From Caldilineaceae bacterium (GTDB lineage Bacteria; Chloroflexota; Anaerolineae; Caldilineales; Caldilineaceae), in assembly GCA_020634815.1 (NCBI GenBank), contig JACKBA010000004.1:216355-280354 (forward strand): DNA of 64,000 nucleotides, written 5' to 3'. The notes under the pieces are model-generated. The model was not told the origin of the DNA. It worked only from the letters and a program-made list of their open reading frames with translations, and made no database searches. This document shows positions 28,195 to 39,574 of the stretch, piece after piece. Both the position numbers and the translations under genes were made by a program. Numbering within the stretch: the stretch's first letter is position 1; each line of letters opens with the position of its first letter.

Positions 28195-29115
28195 ATGCAA
28201 CAGACTATCGATCCGGCGGTTATCGAGCAGGTACAGCGCCACGCGGCGGCCCAGAAGCGGCGCCGTCAAGCAGTCGACGCGTTCATGCGCGTCCTGGCCC
28301 ATGTGGTTCTCCTGCTGCTCTCCTTCATGGCGCTCATTCCTGCCATCTGGATGATCTCGTCGTCGCTCAAGGCACCCACTGAGATCTTCGTCACGCCCAT
28401 CAAGTGGATACCAGACCGGCCGCAGTGGAGCAATTACCCGCGCGCCTTTGAGCTGGCGCCGCTTTGGCTCTACTTCGCCAACACTATGATCGTCTGCGTC
28501 ATCGCCGTGATCGGTACGACGCTCTCGTCGTGCCTGGTCGCCTACAGCTTCTCGCGGCTGCGCTGGCCCGGCCGCAACTTCTTCTTTGGCCTGTTATTGA
28601 CAACGATGATGCTGCCCGCGATCATCCTCATCGTGCCGCGCTTCCTCATGTTCAGCTATGTCTTCGTGTGGCCCTTCAAGTGGATCGGCACTTTCCTGCC
28701 GTTGGTGGTGCCGACCTTCTTCGCCGTGCAGGGGCTGTATGTCTTCCTGCTGCGCCAGTTCTTCCTGGGCATCCCCGTGGAACTGGAGGACGCCGCCCGC
28801 ATCGATGGCGCCAGCACCTTCCGCATCCTGTGGCAGATCTTCATCCCGCTGAGCAAGCCGGTGCTGATCACCGTTGTGATCCTGACCTTCATCCAGTTCT
28901 ACAACGAGTTCCTCGAGGCGCTCATTTACCTCAAGCCGGCCACGTGGACGCTGGCCGTGGGCATCCGCGCGCTTAACGACGCTGCCTACGCCACGAGCTG
29001 GGAGATCATCTTCGCCACCGGCACCTTCATGTTGGCGCCGCTCGTGATCCTCTTTTTTGCGGCGCAGCGCTACTTCGTCGAGGGCATCGCGCTGACCGGC
29101 TTCGGCGGGCGGTAG
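28195..29115 (+). CDS. Sugar ABC transporter permease (MalG/UgpE type)
   Basis: A 306-residue permease, 13 bp after its partner. After a charged N-terminal helix (QVQRHAAAQKRRRQ) it has six membrane helices and the EAA loop EDAARIDGASTFRILWQIFIPL. The C-terminal AAQRYFVEGIALTGFGGR is typical of MalG-type subunits. It is the last gene of the uptake locus; a strong hairpin follows at 29133. Confidence 0.92.
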   Translation: MQQTIDPAVIEQVQRHAAAQKRRRQAVDAFMRVLAHVVLLLLSFMALIPAIWMISSSLKAPTEIFVTPIKWIPDRPQWSNYPRAFELAPLWLYFANTMIVCVIAVIGTTLSSCLVAYSFSRLRWPGRNFFFGLLLTTMMLPAIILIVPRFLMFSYVFVWPFKWIGTFLPLVVPTFFAVQGLYVFLLRQFFLGIPVELEDAARIDGASTFRILWQIFIPLSKPVLITVVILTFIQFYNEFLEALIYLKPATWTLAVGIRALNDAAYATSWEIIFATGTFMLAPLVILFFAAQRYFVEGIALTGFGGR

Positions 29116-29132
29116 GCGATATGCGAAGATAC

Positions 29133-29180
29133 ACGAAGGGTCACGAAGCGCAGTCGATACTGCGCTTCGTGACCCTTCGT
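29133..29180. terminator. Perfect 22-bp hairpin between convergent operons (CACGAAG repeat family)
   Basis: ACGAAGGGTCACGAAGCGCAGT at 29133-29154 pairs perfectly with 29159-29180 around the loop CGAT. It sits between the end of the importer operon (plus) and the end of the exporter operon (minus), so it can act as a bidirectional terminator. The CACGAAG units match the dispersed repeat seen at 53901 and inside the FemAB gene at 56083. The remaining 29181-29260 holds nothing recognisable. Confidence 0.75.
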
Positions 29181-29260
29181 TGGCCGTCCTTTCCAGTGGC
29201 TAGCAGAACCTATAGTTCCACATACCACATCATCTTCATCAAGCCATCAACTAATCAAAG

Positions 29261-31260
<2,000 letters not shown>

Positions 31261-31264
<4 letters not shown>

Positions 31265-33180
31265 TGCGCCACCTCCATTTCTGTGCCGGCCAGGATAGCC
31301 GTCTCGCCAGCCGGGTCTTCGACAAGCTGGCTGCGGTAGATGTCGGCATAGATCGGGCTGCTCTCGATCAGGTCGGCGTGGCGGCCCTGCGCGACGATCT
31401 TGCCCTTCTCCAGCACGATGATGTTGTCCGCCGTCAGCACCGTGCTGATGCGCTGTGCGATGACGAAGCTGGTGCGCCCTTCCATGAGCCGGTCGAGCGC
31501 GTTCTGGATGAGCACCTCGGTCTGTACGTCGACGGCACTGGTGGAGTCGTCCAGGATGAGGATGCGCGGGTTGAGCAGCAAGGCACGTGCAATCGCAATG
31601 CGCTGCTTCTGCCCGCCGCTGAGCGTCGTGCCGCGCTCGCCCACCGGCGTGGTGTACCCTTCCGGGAAGCCCGTGATGAAGTCATGCGCAGCCGCGGCCT
31701 GGGCCGCCGCCTCCACTTCTTCGTCGGTGGCATCGGGCCGGCCAAAGGCGATGTTGTCCCGAATCGTGCCCGTGAAGAGATTGGTCTCCTGCAGCACGAT
31801 GCCGATCTGCCGGCGCAGCGACTCGATGGTGACGTCGCGCACGTCATTGCCGTCGACGAGAATGCGCCCGCCGGTGACGTCGTAGAAGCGCGGGATCAGG
31901 TTGATGACGCTGCTCTTGCCGCTGCCCGTGGCCCCAAGGATGGCGACGGTCTGTCCCGGCTCGGCACTGAAACTCACATCGTTGAGCACCAGGTCCGTGC
32001 TGCCGAAGTAGCGGAAGGAGACGCCATCGAAGACGACCGCGCCTTCGACCGGCGGCAGCGGCTTCGCATCCGGCTTGTCGGTCACCTCGTTGTGCGCATC
32101 GAGGATTTCGTAGACGCGGTTGGCGCTGGCCGCGGCCTGGCTCATCTGCGAGATGATGAAGCCGAGCTGGCCGAGCGGGAAGAAGACGTAGACCAGGTAG
32201 AGGCTGAACTTCTGCCACTCGCCGATGGTCAGCGTGCCGGCGATGATCTGGTTGCCGCCAAAGTAGAGCACGGCGGCCTGGCCCAACTGGGCGATGAGGA
32301 AGATCACCGGGAAGAGAAAGCTGAAGATGCGCGCCACGGTGATCTGCTGGTTCATCAGGTCGTCGGCCGCGGCGTCGAAGCGCTTCTGTTCGGTTGGCTC
32401 AGTGGCAAAGGCCTTGACGACTTTGATGCCGGCAAGGTTTTCCTGCAAGACCGTGTTGAGCGTCGAGAGCTTCTGCTGCACCTTGACGAAGAGCGGCTGC
32501 GTCACCCCGCCGAAGACCATGAACATGACCATGGCCACGGGCAGGATCGGCAGGATCACCAGCGTCAGTTGCAGGTTGGTGAAGAGCAACATGATCAGCG
32601 CGCCCGTCAGGAGCACCACCGCCTGCACCGCCAGCAGCAGACCCTGGCCGATAAAGAGACGCACCTTCTCCACGTCGTCCGTGGCGCGGATCATCAATTG
32701 CCCCGTGCGGTTACGGTCGTGATAGCTGAAGGAGAGCCGCTGAATCTTGGCAAAGAGTTCGTTGCGGAAGTCGAAGGCGACGCTCTGCCCCGCCTTTTCC
32801 GACATGTACGACTGGGCGAAGGCAAAGAGCCCGCGCACCACCGCCAGCACTAGAATCAGCGCAATCGACCAGTAGAGTGGCGCCAGCGGGTTGGCCAGGA
32901 TACTGTTGAACTCTTCCATCGTCATGCCGGCCTGGCTGACGACCGTGCTCTGCACCTGCGCGGGCTGGGTGGCAAGCTGCTGTGCCATCATGCCGCGCGT
33001 CACCGCATCGAGGATGTTCTGCACCAACTGTGGTACGAGCAACTGCGCGCCCGTGCTCAAGAAGAGCGCAACATAGGCCGCAATGGTGATATTTCGATAA
33101 TGTCCGAGAAAGCGGATCGCTCTCCCCAGGTTTTTGAAGCTGGGTTTCTCCCGCTTCGGGCGCTTCGCGTCTGCTGTCAC
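31261..33180 (-). CDS. Heterodimeric ABC exporter subunit with degenerate ATP site (TM287-like)
   Basis: A 639-residue half-transporter. The ATPase domain has Walker A GATGSGKSS and a canonical LSGGQ, but Walker B runs LILDDSTSAVD (Asp replaces the catalytic Glu) and the switch His is Gln (IAQRIST). The same two changes mark TM287, so this chain should supply the non-hydrolysing site and the partner's gene the deviant signature. About 60 residues between helices 1 and 2 (QLATQPAQVQS...TMEEFNSIL) form an external insertion here too. First gene of the exporter operon, 165 bp behind the MarR gene. Confidence 0.93.
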
Positions 33181-33229
33181 GCCTCCCCCTTTTCTGTCAT
33201 GTCTGCCGTGTTCGCTGTTGTACCTAATT

Positions 33230-33320
33230 CAGTAGTTCATGATCTGTAGTGACGGCTTCAGCCGTGTCAGAGAAACTCAACGACTGAAGTCGTTACTACG
33301 ACGAGAATCGTGAACTGCTG
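33230..33320. repeat. GTAGTAACGACTTCAGTCGT-type palindromic repeat
   Basis: A 91-bp imperfect palindrome between the marR-like gene and the exporter genes. CAGTAGTTCA pairs with TGAACTGCTG at its ends, and GTAGTGACGGCTTCAGCCGT (33246-33265) with ACGACTGAAGTCGTTACTAC. Elements of this sequence are dispersed intergenic repeats in cyanobacteria and Chloroflexota. In the transcript it would separate the regulator and exporter messages. Confidence 0.75.
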
Positions 33321-33345
33321 AAATTCCCTTGTCGGAGCCGGTGCG

Positions 33346-33891
33346 TCAATTCTTTTCTGCCTGCGCCGTGTACTCGCATTCTGCCCGCAGCGCCGAGTGC
33401 AGCTTGTTGAGGATACCGACCAACTGCTCGCTCTCCTGCGGTGTCAGGCAGGCGATGAGTTCATTCAGCCGCTGCACATGGCCCGGCGTACACCGCTGCA
33501 CCACGGCACGGCCCTCCTCCGTGAGCCGGATCTTGAACTGGCGCCGGTCGGCCAGGTCCAGCTCGCGCTCGACCAGCCCCGCCTCTTCCAGCCCGCGCAG
33601 GTGTTCGCTGATTGTGTTCTTGCTGACCTGCTGCGTGCGGCTCAGATGGGTCGGGTTGACCGCGCTGTGGCCCATCTGCTCTTCCAGCCACAGCCGCAGC
33701 AGGATGCGCCAGCGCGGCGGCGTCACTGGCCCGTCGCGCATGGCGTCGGCCAGCACGCTGTCGTATGCGTTGTTGACCGCGCGCACCAGGCGCAGCACGT
33801 CAACGCCTTGCATGCCGGCCACGCCACTGCCGGCGAGGAGTTCGCTCATGCGCTCGGCGATGGGCTGCGGAAGAATCGCTGAAATCGTCAT
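33346..33891 (-). CDS. MarR-family transcriptional regulator
   Basis: A 181-residue winged-helix regulator. The helix-turn-helix and wing are clear: LSRTQQVSKNTISEHLRGLEEAGLVERE followed by DRRQFKIRLTEEGRAVV. The frame stays open about 400 bp further upstream, but the ATG at 33891 is chosen because the added residues look non-coding and a good promoter ends seven bases before it, implying a leaderless message. It lies directly upstream of the exporter pair on the same strand and divergent from an MFS transporter. MarR proteins usually repress such efflux genes until a ligand binds. Confidence 0.9.
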   Translation of the reverse strand: MTISAILPQPIAERMSELLAGSGVAGMQGVDVLRLVRAVNNAYDSVLADAMRDGPVTPPRWRILLRLWLEEQMGHSAVNPTHLSRTQQVSKNTISEHLRGLEEAGLVERELDLADRRQFKIRLTEEGRAVVQRCTPGHVQRLNELIACLTPQESEQLVGILNKLHSALRAECEYTAQAEKN

Positions 33892-33898
33892 GGGGCGA

Positions 33899-33926
33899 AT
33901 TGTACGCCTCCGAACTATCTTGGCAA
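33899..33926 (-). promoter_or_regulatory. Promoter of the marR-like gene, probably leaderless
   Basis: On the minus strand TTGCCA (33926-33921) and TACAAT (33904-33899) are separated by 16 bp; each box matches five of six consensus bases. Transcription should start at or next to the ATG at 33891, so the message would have no 5' leader. Confidence 0.6.
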
Positions 33927-34021
33927 CGTAAGCAATCTCCATTTGCGAAAAGCAGGTCCCTTGGCCCGCCAATCGCTCCAATGGCGAGGGCGGCGCTTTC
34001 TGACGCGGCGGCTCGATCATG

Positions 34022-34040
34022 TACAATCGAAGCTCGATTG
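34022..34040. promoter_or_regulatory. Palindromic candidate operator overlapping a TACAAT box
   Basis: CAATCGA-AGC-TCGATTG (34024-34040) is a perfect 7-bp inverted repeat with a 3-bp centre. It overlaps TACAAT at 34022-34027, a possible -10 for the MFS gene. It lies in the 383-bp divergent region 33892-34274, which otherwise shows only the marR promoter and no open frame I trust. The size suits a MarR dimer site. Confidence 0.4.
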
Positions 34041-34274
34041 CAAGTGATCCCCTGTGAAGCCTGGGTCTTGTGAAAGCGAACCGGTAGGATACCGTTGCGT
34101 TTTGCAGAGCACCATGACGCATGGCGGAGCAACTCCGGCGCCGGACCCGGTTCATCCGGACGCGTGCAGGTCGCACCGATGTGGCCCGCCGTACTGCAAC
34201 CTGTTGTGTCGCGCGTCGCAACGCCGCGCGGCACGTGTCTTCCTGTGTAGACAGGCACGGGGAGGGCGCCCGGA

Positions 34275-35621
34275 ATGATCGCTGGTTACCTGGATACACT
34301 GCGCGCGGCGAATCGCAATGCCCGCCTGGTGTTGTCGATCTCCGTCATCATGGGCTTTACCATCGATGGCGGGATCTACGCGGCCATTCTCAATCTCTAC
34401 ATTCTGCGCCTCAACTTCGGGCCGGAATTCGTCGGCCAAATCTCGTCCGCCGCCAACTTGATCTTTGCGTTCGGGAGCCTCGCGGCAGGCTGGCTGGGCA
34501 GCCGCTATGGTGATCGCCGCATCATGATCGTCGGGCTGTCGCTGGCGACGATGGGCGCATGCACGCTGCCCATGGCCGACACTTTGCCCTATACCTGGCG
34601 GCCTGCGTGGCTTGCCGCCGCCCTGCTCCTTGCCTATACCGGGCTGTCGTTCTACTTTGTGAACTCGGGTCCCTTTCTGATTCGGGCGACGGCCGTAGCG
34701 GCGCGCGGCAATATCTTCGCCTTGCAGTCCGCGCTCGGCGGGGTGGCAGGCTTTGCCGGCGGGCTGCTCGGCGGGTTGCTGCCGGCGCTCTTTGCGGCGA
34801 TCCTGCTCCTGCCGACGACCAATCCTGGGCCGTACCGCGTGCCGTTGCTTGTCGTCGGCATCAGCATGGCGGTCGCGGTGGTCCTGATCCTGCAAACGCG
34901 CGACATGCCGGATGAAAGCGAACCGGAGATCGCCGAAGCCCGGCCGGGCGCGCCACGCCCGCGTTCTGCCTATCGACTCATCGTCTTCATGATGATCGTG
35001 CGCTTCTTGCAGGTTGCCGGCGTGGGTGCGGCCATCACCTTCTTCAACGTCTACATGGACGCAGGGCTGGGCGTGGCGACGGCGACGATTGGCATCGTCT
35101 CGGCAACGGCGCGCCTGTTGGCGGTGCCCGCTGCCCTGCTGGGGCCGTCGCTGAGCCGGCGCATCGGCTACGGTCCGGCGGCAGTCGTGGGGTCGCTGGG
35201 CGCGTTCGCCAGCCTGCTGCCCATGGCTTTGATCCCGTCACCGCTTGCTGTCGGCACCGGCTTCATTGCGCTCATGGCCTTCACCTCGGTGCGCTATCCG
35301 GCCTTCTACGTCTATGTGATGGAGCGTACGCCTCCCCGCCTGCGTGCGACCATGACCGGCACGGGCGAGATGGCGGCCGGCTTCAGCTTCGCCATGATCT
35401 CGCTGGCCGGCGGTTACATCATCGTGCACCAGGGCTATGGCGCGACCTTCCTGTTGAGCGCGCTCATTACGCTGGCGGGAACGCTTCTCTTTGCGGCATA
35501 CGTTTGGATGTCAGCGCGTCGCCAGGCACGCGCCGCCGAGCCGGCCATGGCGACCGAATTGATTACGGCGCCGCTGGTTGGGCCGGTGGTGGAGGTCGAA
35601 GGGGAATTGCCGCGCACGTAG
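34275..35621 (+). CDS. Major facilitator superfamily transporter
   Basis: A 448-residue inner-membrane transporter with about twelve helices. GGGAGGG lies just before the ATG. The cytoplasmic loop 2-3 signature is AGWLGSRYGDRRIMIVG, with the loop 8-9 counterpart LGPSLSRRIGYGPAAVVG. A cytoplasmic linker (DMPDESEPEIAEARPGAPRPRS) divides the two six-helix halves. It is divergent from the MarR-type regulator and may be controlled by it; drug or metabolite efflux is likely, the substrate unknown. Confidence 0.9.
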   Translation: MIAGYLDTLRAANRNARLVLSISVIMGFTIDGGIYAAILNLYILRLNFGPEFVGQISSAANLIFAFGSLAAGWLGSRYGDRRIMIVGLSLATMGACTLPMADTLPYTWRPAWLAAALLLAYTGLSFYFVNSGPFLIRATAVAARGNIFALQSALGGVAGFAGGLLGGLLPALFAAILLLPTTNPGPYRVPLLVVGISMAVAVVLILQTRDMPDESEPEIAEARPGAPRPRSAYRLIVFMMIVRFLQVAGVGAAITFFNVYMDAGLGVATATIGIVSATARLLAVPAALLGPSLSRRIGYGPAAVVGSLGAFASLLPMALIPSPLAVGTGFIALMAFTSVRYPAFYVYVMERTPPRLRATMTGTGEMAAGFSFAMISLAGGYIIVHQGYGATFLLSALITLAGTLLFAAYVWMSARRQARAAEPAMATELITAPLVGPVVEVEGELPRT

Positions 35622-35680
35622 GCGTGCCGGCGACAAAACACTGTCGACTGTCTGTCTGGCTGAGTAGAGAGAAGCCTGCG

Positions 35681-36400
<720 letters not shown>

Positions 36401-36573
36401 GGGCAACCTCACACTACGTCGTGTTGGTCGGGTGCGAACCAAGGGATAATGGTGTCAAATCTACAAGATCATCGTAGCGCGCAGCGGGGGATTTGTCAAA
36501 GCTCCGGCGGTTTGAATCGGGGCGATTTCGCACTTTGCGGCGCGGCGTGATACGCTTGCCCGGATCAAAGACT

Positions 36574-37566
36574 ATGCTGATGCGAACGTTACGCCGTATG
36601 CAGCCGCTCTTCGTGCTGTTGGCGCTGCTCTTCATGGCCCTTCTGCTGCGCAGCCAGTGGGAGGAGTTGCAGACTCATCAATGGCAGCTCAACCCGCGCT
36701 GGCTGGTCGCGTCGGCCGGCTTGCTTGTCGCCGCCTGGGCCGTGGAGATTGTCGTCTGGCTGCGCCTGCTGCGTACCGTCGGCGGCCGGCTCGGCTACTG
36801 GCCCGGCGCCCGCATCTGGTTCCTCAGCGCCATCGTGCGCTACATCCCCGGCAATGTCTGGCAGCCCCTCTCCATGACGCTCCTCTGCCAGCGGCGCGGC
36901 GTCAAGCCCGAGGCCACCGTCACCAGCATCCTGCTCTACCAGGTGATCATCCTGCTCGCCGTCACGCCAATTGCCGCCTTGTACTTTGGCGCAACCGGAA
37001 ATTGGGGGTTGCTGACCGATCTGCTGAGCGGCTTTGGCCCCTGGTTGATTGGCATCGGCCTGGCGCCGTTGGCGGCGTTTCTGGTGCGGCCGGCCCTGCT
37101 GATCGACGTGGTGAACTGGGTGCTGCGTCGCTTTGGCCGGGCGCCGCTTGAGACCGGCTTTGCGCGCGGCGAATTGTTGGTCATCCTGGCGCTGGCCGTC
37201 GCCGACTGGGTGCTCTGGGGCGCGTCCTTCTGCGCGCTGGCCTTTGGGCTGAACGTCTATTCGGCGCCTGAGATGCTTGCGCTTGCGCCCCATCTGATCG
37301 CCGTCTATTCCGTCGCCTATGCGATCGGTCTTGTCAGCCTCCTCACACCGAGCGGGCTGGGCGTGCGCGAGGGCGCCTTTTACCTGCTCCTGGCGCCCAT
37401 CATGGGGGGCGGCACGGTGACGGTCGTCGCGCTGGCCATGCGCATCTGGACCATGGTGGGCGAAGCGATTGCCGCCGGCGTCAGCCTGCTGCTGCCCGAT
37501 CGCCTGCCCGCCGTCGACCCAGACCCCGTTGCCGCCGACAACGACCTGCGCGAAGGAATTGCCTGA
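36574..37566 (+). CDS. YbhN/LPG synthase transmembrane-region flippase-like protein
   Basis: A 330-residue integral membrane protein of the lysylphosphatidylglycerol-synthase TM / UPF0104 (YbhN, AglD-like) family with about eight helices. Family features are VRYIPGNVWQPLSM and the late TPSGLGVREGAFYLLLAP. The start at ATG 36574 is tentative; the upstream ribosome-binding site is weak. Members flip lipids or lipid-linked sugars. It is the first of a plus-strand envelope cluster, and its stop codon directly abuts the ATG of the GT39 gene. Confidence 0.87.
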   Translation: MLMRTLRRMQPLFVLLALLFMALLLRSQWEELQTHQWQLNPRWLVASAGLLVAAWAVEIVVWLRLLRTVGGRLGYWPGARIWFLSAIVRYIPGNVWQPLSMTLLCQRRGVKPEATVTSILLYQVIILLAVTPIAALYFGATGNWGLLTDLLSGFGPWLIGIGLAPLAAFLVRPALLIDVVNWVLRRFGRAPLETGFARGELLVILALAVADWVLWGASFCALAFGLNVYSAPEMLALAPHLIAVYSVAYAIGLVSLLTPSGLGVREGAFYLLLAPIMGGGTVTVVALAMRIWTMVGEAIAAGVSLLLPDRLPAVDPDPVAADNDLREGIA

Positions 37567-39531
37567 ATGGACACGGTGCCGTACAAGGCGCACCGGCTGC
37601 CCCTGGTCGCGCTGCTCCTGCTGGCCTTCTTTCTCGCCACCTTTCGCCTCGACGGCCAGAGCCTGTGGTACGACGAAGGCGTCACCGCGCAGGTGGCGCA
37701 GCAGGGCATCGCCGAACTCACGCGCTGGACGGCCGGCGACATCCAGCCGCCGTTGTACTACTACGTGGTTGCCGCGTTCGGGCAGCTTGCCGGTTGGAGC
37801 GAGTGGGCGCTGCGCCTGCCCTCGGCGTGGTTCGCCACGGTGACGACGGCGCTGATGGCTGCGCTGGCATTGCGCCTGGCGAACTCCGCGCGCGTGGCGC
37901 TGCTGGCCGCGCTCTTCACCGCCCTCCATCCGCTCGTCCTCTACTACGGCCAGGAAGCGCGCATGTACGCCCAGTTGACCGCGCTGGCCGTACTCGCCGG
38001 CTATTTGCTCGTGCGCCTGGCGGGGAGCGACAACCCGCCGCGGTGGCTGTGGCCGGCCTTTGTGGCAACGGCGACCGCGGCCGTCTACACCCACTACTTT
38101 GCCCTGTTCTTGTTGCTGGGGCTGGCGACTGCCTACCTTTTCGACGTCTGGCGCTGGCAGCCGGCATCGCTGCGGCGGCGGAAGAGTGTGTCGCTGCTGA
38201 CGGCCGGTCTTGCCGTGCTCCTGCTCTACACGCCGTGGCTGGCCGCGCTCTTTGGCCAGTTGCGCGGCGACCGCAGCTACTGGACGGGCGCGCTCAAGGT
38301 GCAGGAGGCGCTGCTCGACGTAGCACTGGCCTTCACCGGCGGCGAGAGCGTGCTGGAGCGGATCGGGGTGTGGCTGCTCGTCGGCTATGCGCTGGTCACG
38401 CTGCTGGCGATCGTGCGGCTGTGGCGCGGCGGCGAAACAGGCCGGCGCGTCCTGCTCTATGCCGCGCTGTGGCTGCTGGCGCCGGTCATTGCCGTGCTCC
38501 TGCTGGCCGTGGCCGTGCCGAAGTTCAACGCCCGCTACGTCATGGTGGCGCTGCCGGGGCTGCTGCTGCTCTGGGCCGGCGGATTGGGAATCACACCCAC
38601 GGCGCGGGCCGTATCGAAACCCGCAGCGCGTCCGGCCGTGGTTGATACGGCCGCGATCCTGTTTCTGGTCGTCGGCTTTGCCTACGCGACCAGCGGCTGG
38701 TTCTTCAACCCGGCCTTCAGCAAGGATCAGTGGCGCCAGCTCGTCGACTTCCTGCGCCCGCGCATCACCGAAACCGAGAAGGTGGTGCTGGTCAGCGGGC
38801 ACGCGTGGCCGGTGTGGAACTACTATGCGCCCGATCTCGACCCGGTGCGGCTGCCCGAACTGGAGATCCTTGACGTCGACGCCGTGCTCGACTTCGAAGT
38901 CACGGGGCCGCCGCTCCAGCAAGCGTTTGCCGACGAAACGGGTCTGCGCGGGGCGTGGCTGGTCAACTGGCAGGATGAGGTCGTCGACCCCAACGGCATC
39001 GTCCCGGTGCAGTTGGAGCTGAGCGGCCGCGAAAAGGGGCAGTCGGCTGAGTTCTTCGGGCTGGGCCTGCGCCGCTTTACCGGGCTGCGCCCCTACCGCT
39101 TCGTCGATGCGCCGCCAGTCGAGTTCCCGCTGGACGTCACCTTTGGCGACATGGTCAAGTTGGTGGGCTACAAGCCGGTCAACAACGGCGACCTCCTGCT
39201 CTTCTGGCAGCGGGCGCCGGGTGCGGCAGCGAGCGACGCCGACCTGCACTTTGCGCTGAGTTCATTCACGAATGACGGCGCGCCGCTGGCCGTTGCGCCC
39301 GATCGGCGTCTGGCGGGCTACACCTATCCCTTTGCGCGCTGGCAGCCGGGCGAGATCGTCACCGCGCACATCAAGGCGGTCGACTGGCTGGGCAGCGCCG
39401 AACCGCAGCCCGGCCAATACGGCTTCACGCTGCGCGTCTACGATGCCGGCGACCCGGCCGCTACCCCGCTGACGACCGGCGACGGCAACCAGGAAGTGCG
39501 CGTCGAGGCCATTGACGTGACCATCGACTGA
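37567..39531 (+). CDS. Glycosyltransferase family 39-like membrane protein (ArnT/PMT fold)
   Basis: A 654-residue polytopic glycosyltransferase using polyprenyl-phosphate sugars. The first external loop carries the catalytic acidic pair (SLWYDEG, Asp36-Glu37) and later QPPLYYYVVAAFG and YYGQEARMY, typical of the GT-C fold. About eleven helices occupy residues 10-390; the last 250 residues form a soluble extracellular domain. It probably glycosylates a surface polymer or protein. It starts immediately after the flippase-like gene, consistent with translational coupling. Confidence 0.87.
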   Translation: MDTVPYKAHRLPLVALLLLAFFLATFRLDGQSLWYDEGVTAQVAQQGIAELTRWTAGDIQPPLYYYVVAAFGQLAGWSEWALRLPSAWFATVTTALMAALALRLANSARVALLAALFTALHPLVLYYGQEARMYAQLTALAVLAGYLLVRLAGSDNPPRWLWPAFVATATAAVYTHYFALFLLLGLATAYLFDVWRWQPASLRRRKSVSLLTAGLAVLLLYTPWLAALFGQLRGDRSYWTGALKVQEALLDVALAFTGGESVLERIGVWLLVGYALVTLLAIVRLWRGGETGRRVLLYAALWLLAPVIAVLLLAVAVPKFNARYVMVALPGLLLLWAGGLGITPTARAVSKPAARPAVVDTAAILFLVVGFAYATSGWFFNPAFSKDQWRQLVDFLRPRITETEKVVLVSGHAWPVWNYYAPDLDPVRLPELEILDVDAVLDFEVTGPPLQQAFADETGLRGAWLVNWQDEVVDPNGIVPVQLELSGREKGQSAEFFGLGLRRFTGLRPYRFVDAPPVEFPLDVTFGDMVKLVGYKPVNNGDLLLFWQRAPGAAASDADLHFALSSFTNDGAPLAVAPDRRLAGYTYPFARWQPGEIVTAHIKAVDWLGSAEPQPGQYGFTLRVYDAGDPAATPLTTGDGNQEVRVEAIDVTID

Positions 39532-39574
39532 GCTACTTGGGCTGCGGCTGAAGACTGGGCTACACTGTGCTGCG

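Noticed and set aside
33892..34299. N-terminal extension of the MarR regulator to about 317 residues
   Set aside because: The added sequence is Arg-rich and unlike the family, and a good promoter sits just upstream of the ATG at 33891.
36589..39249. Open frame of about 886 codons antisense to the flippase and GT39 genes
   Set aside because: Low-complexity Arg/Gln/His-rich shadow; both sense genes are well supported.
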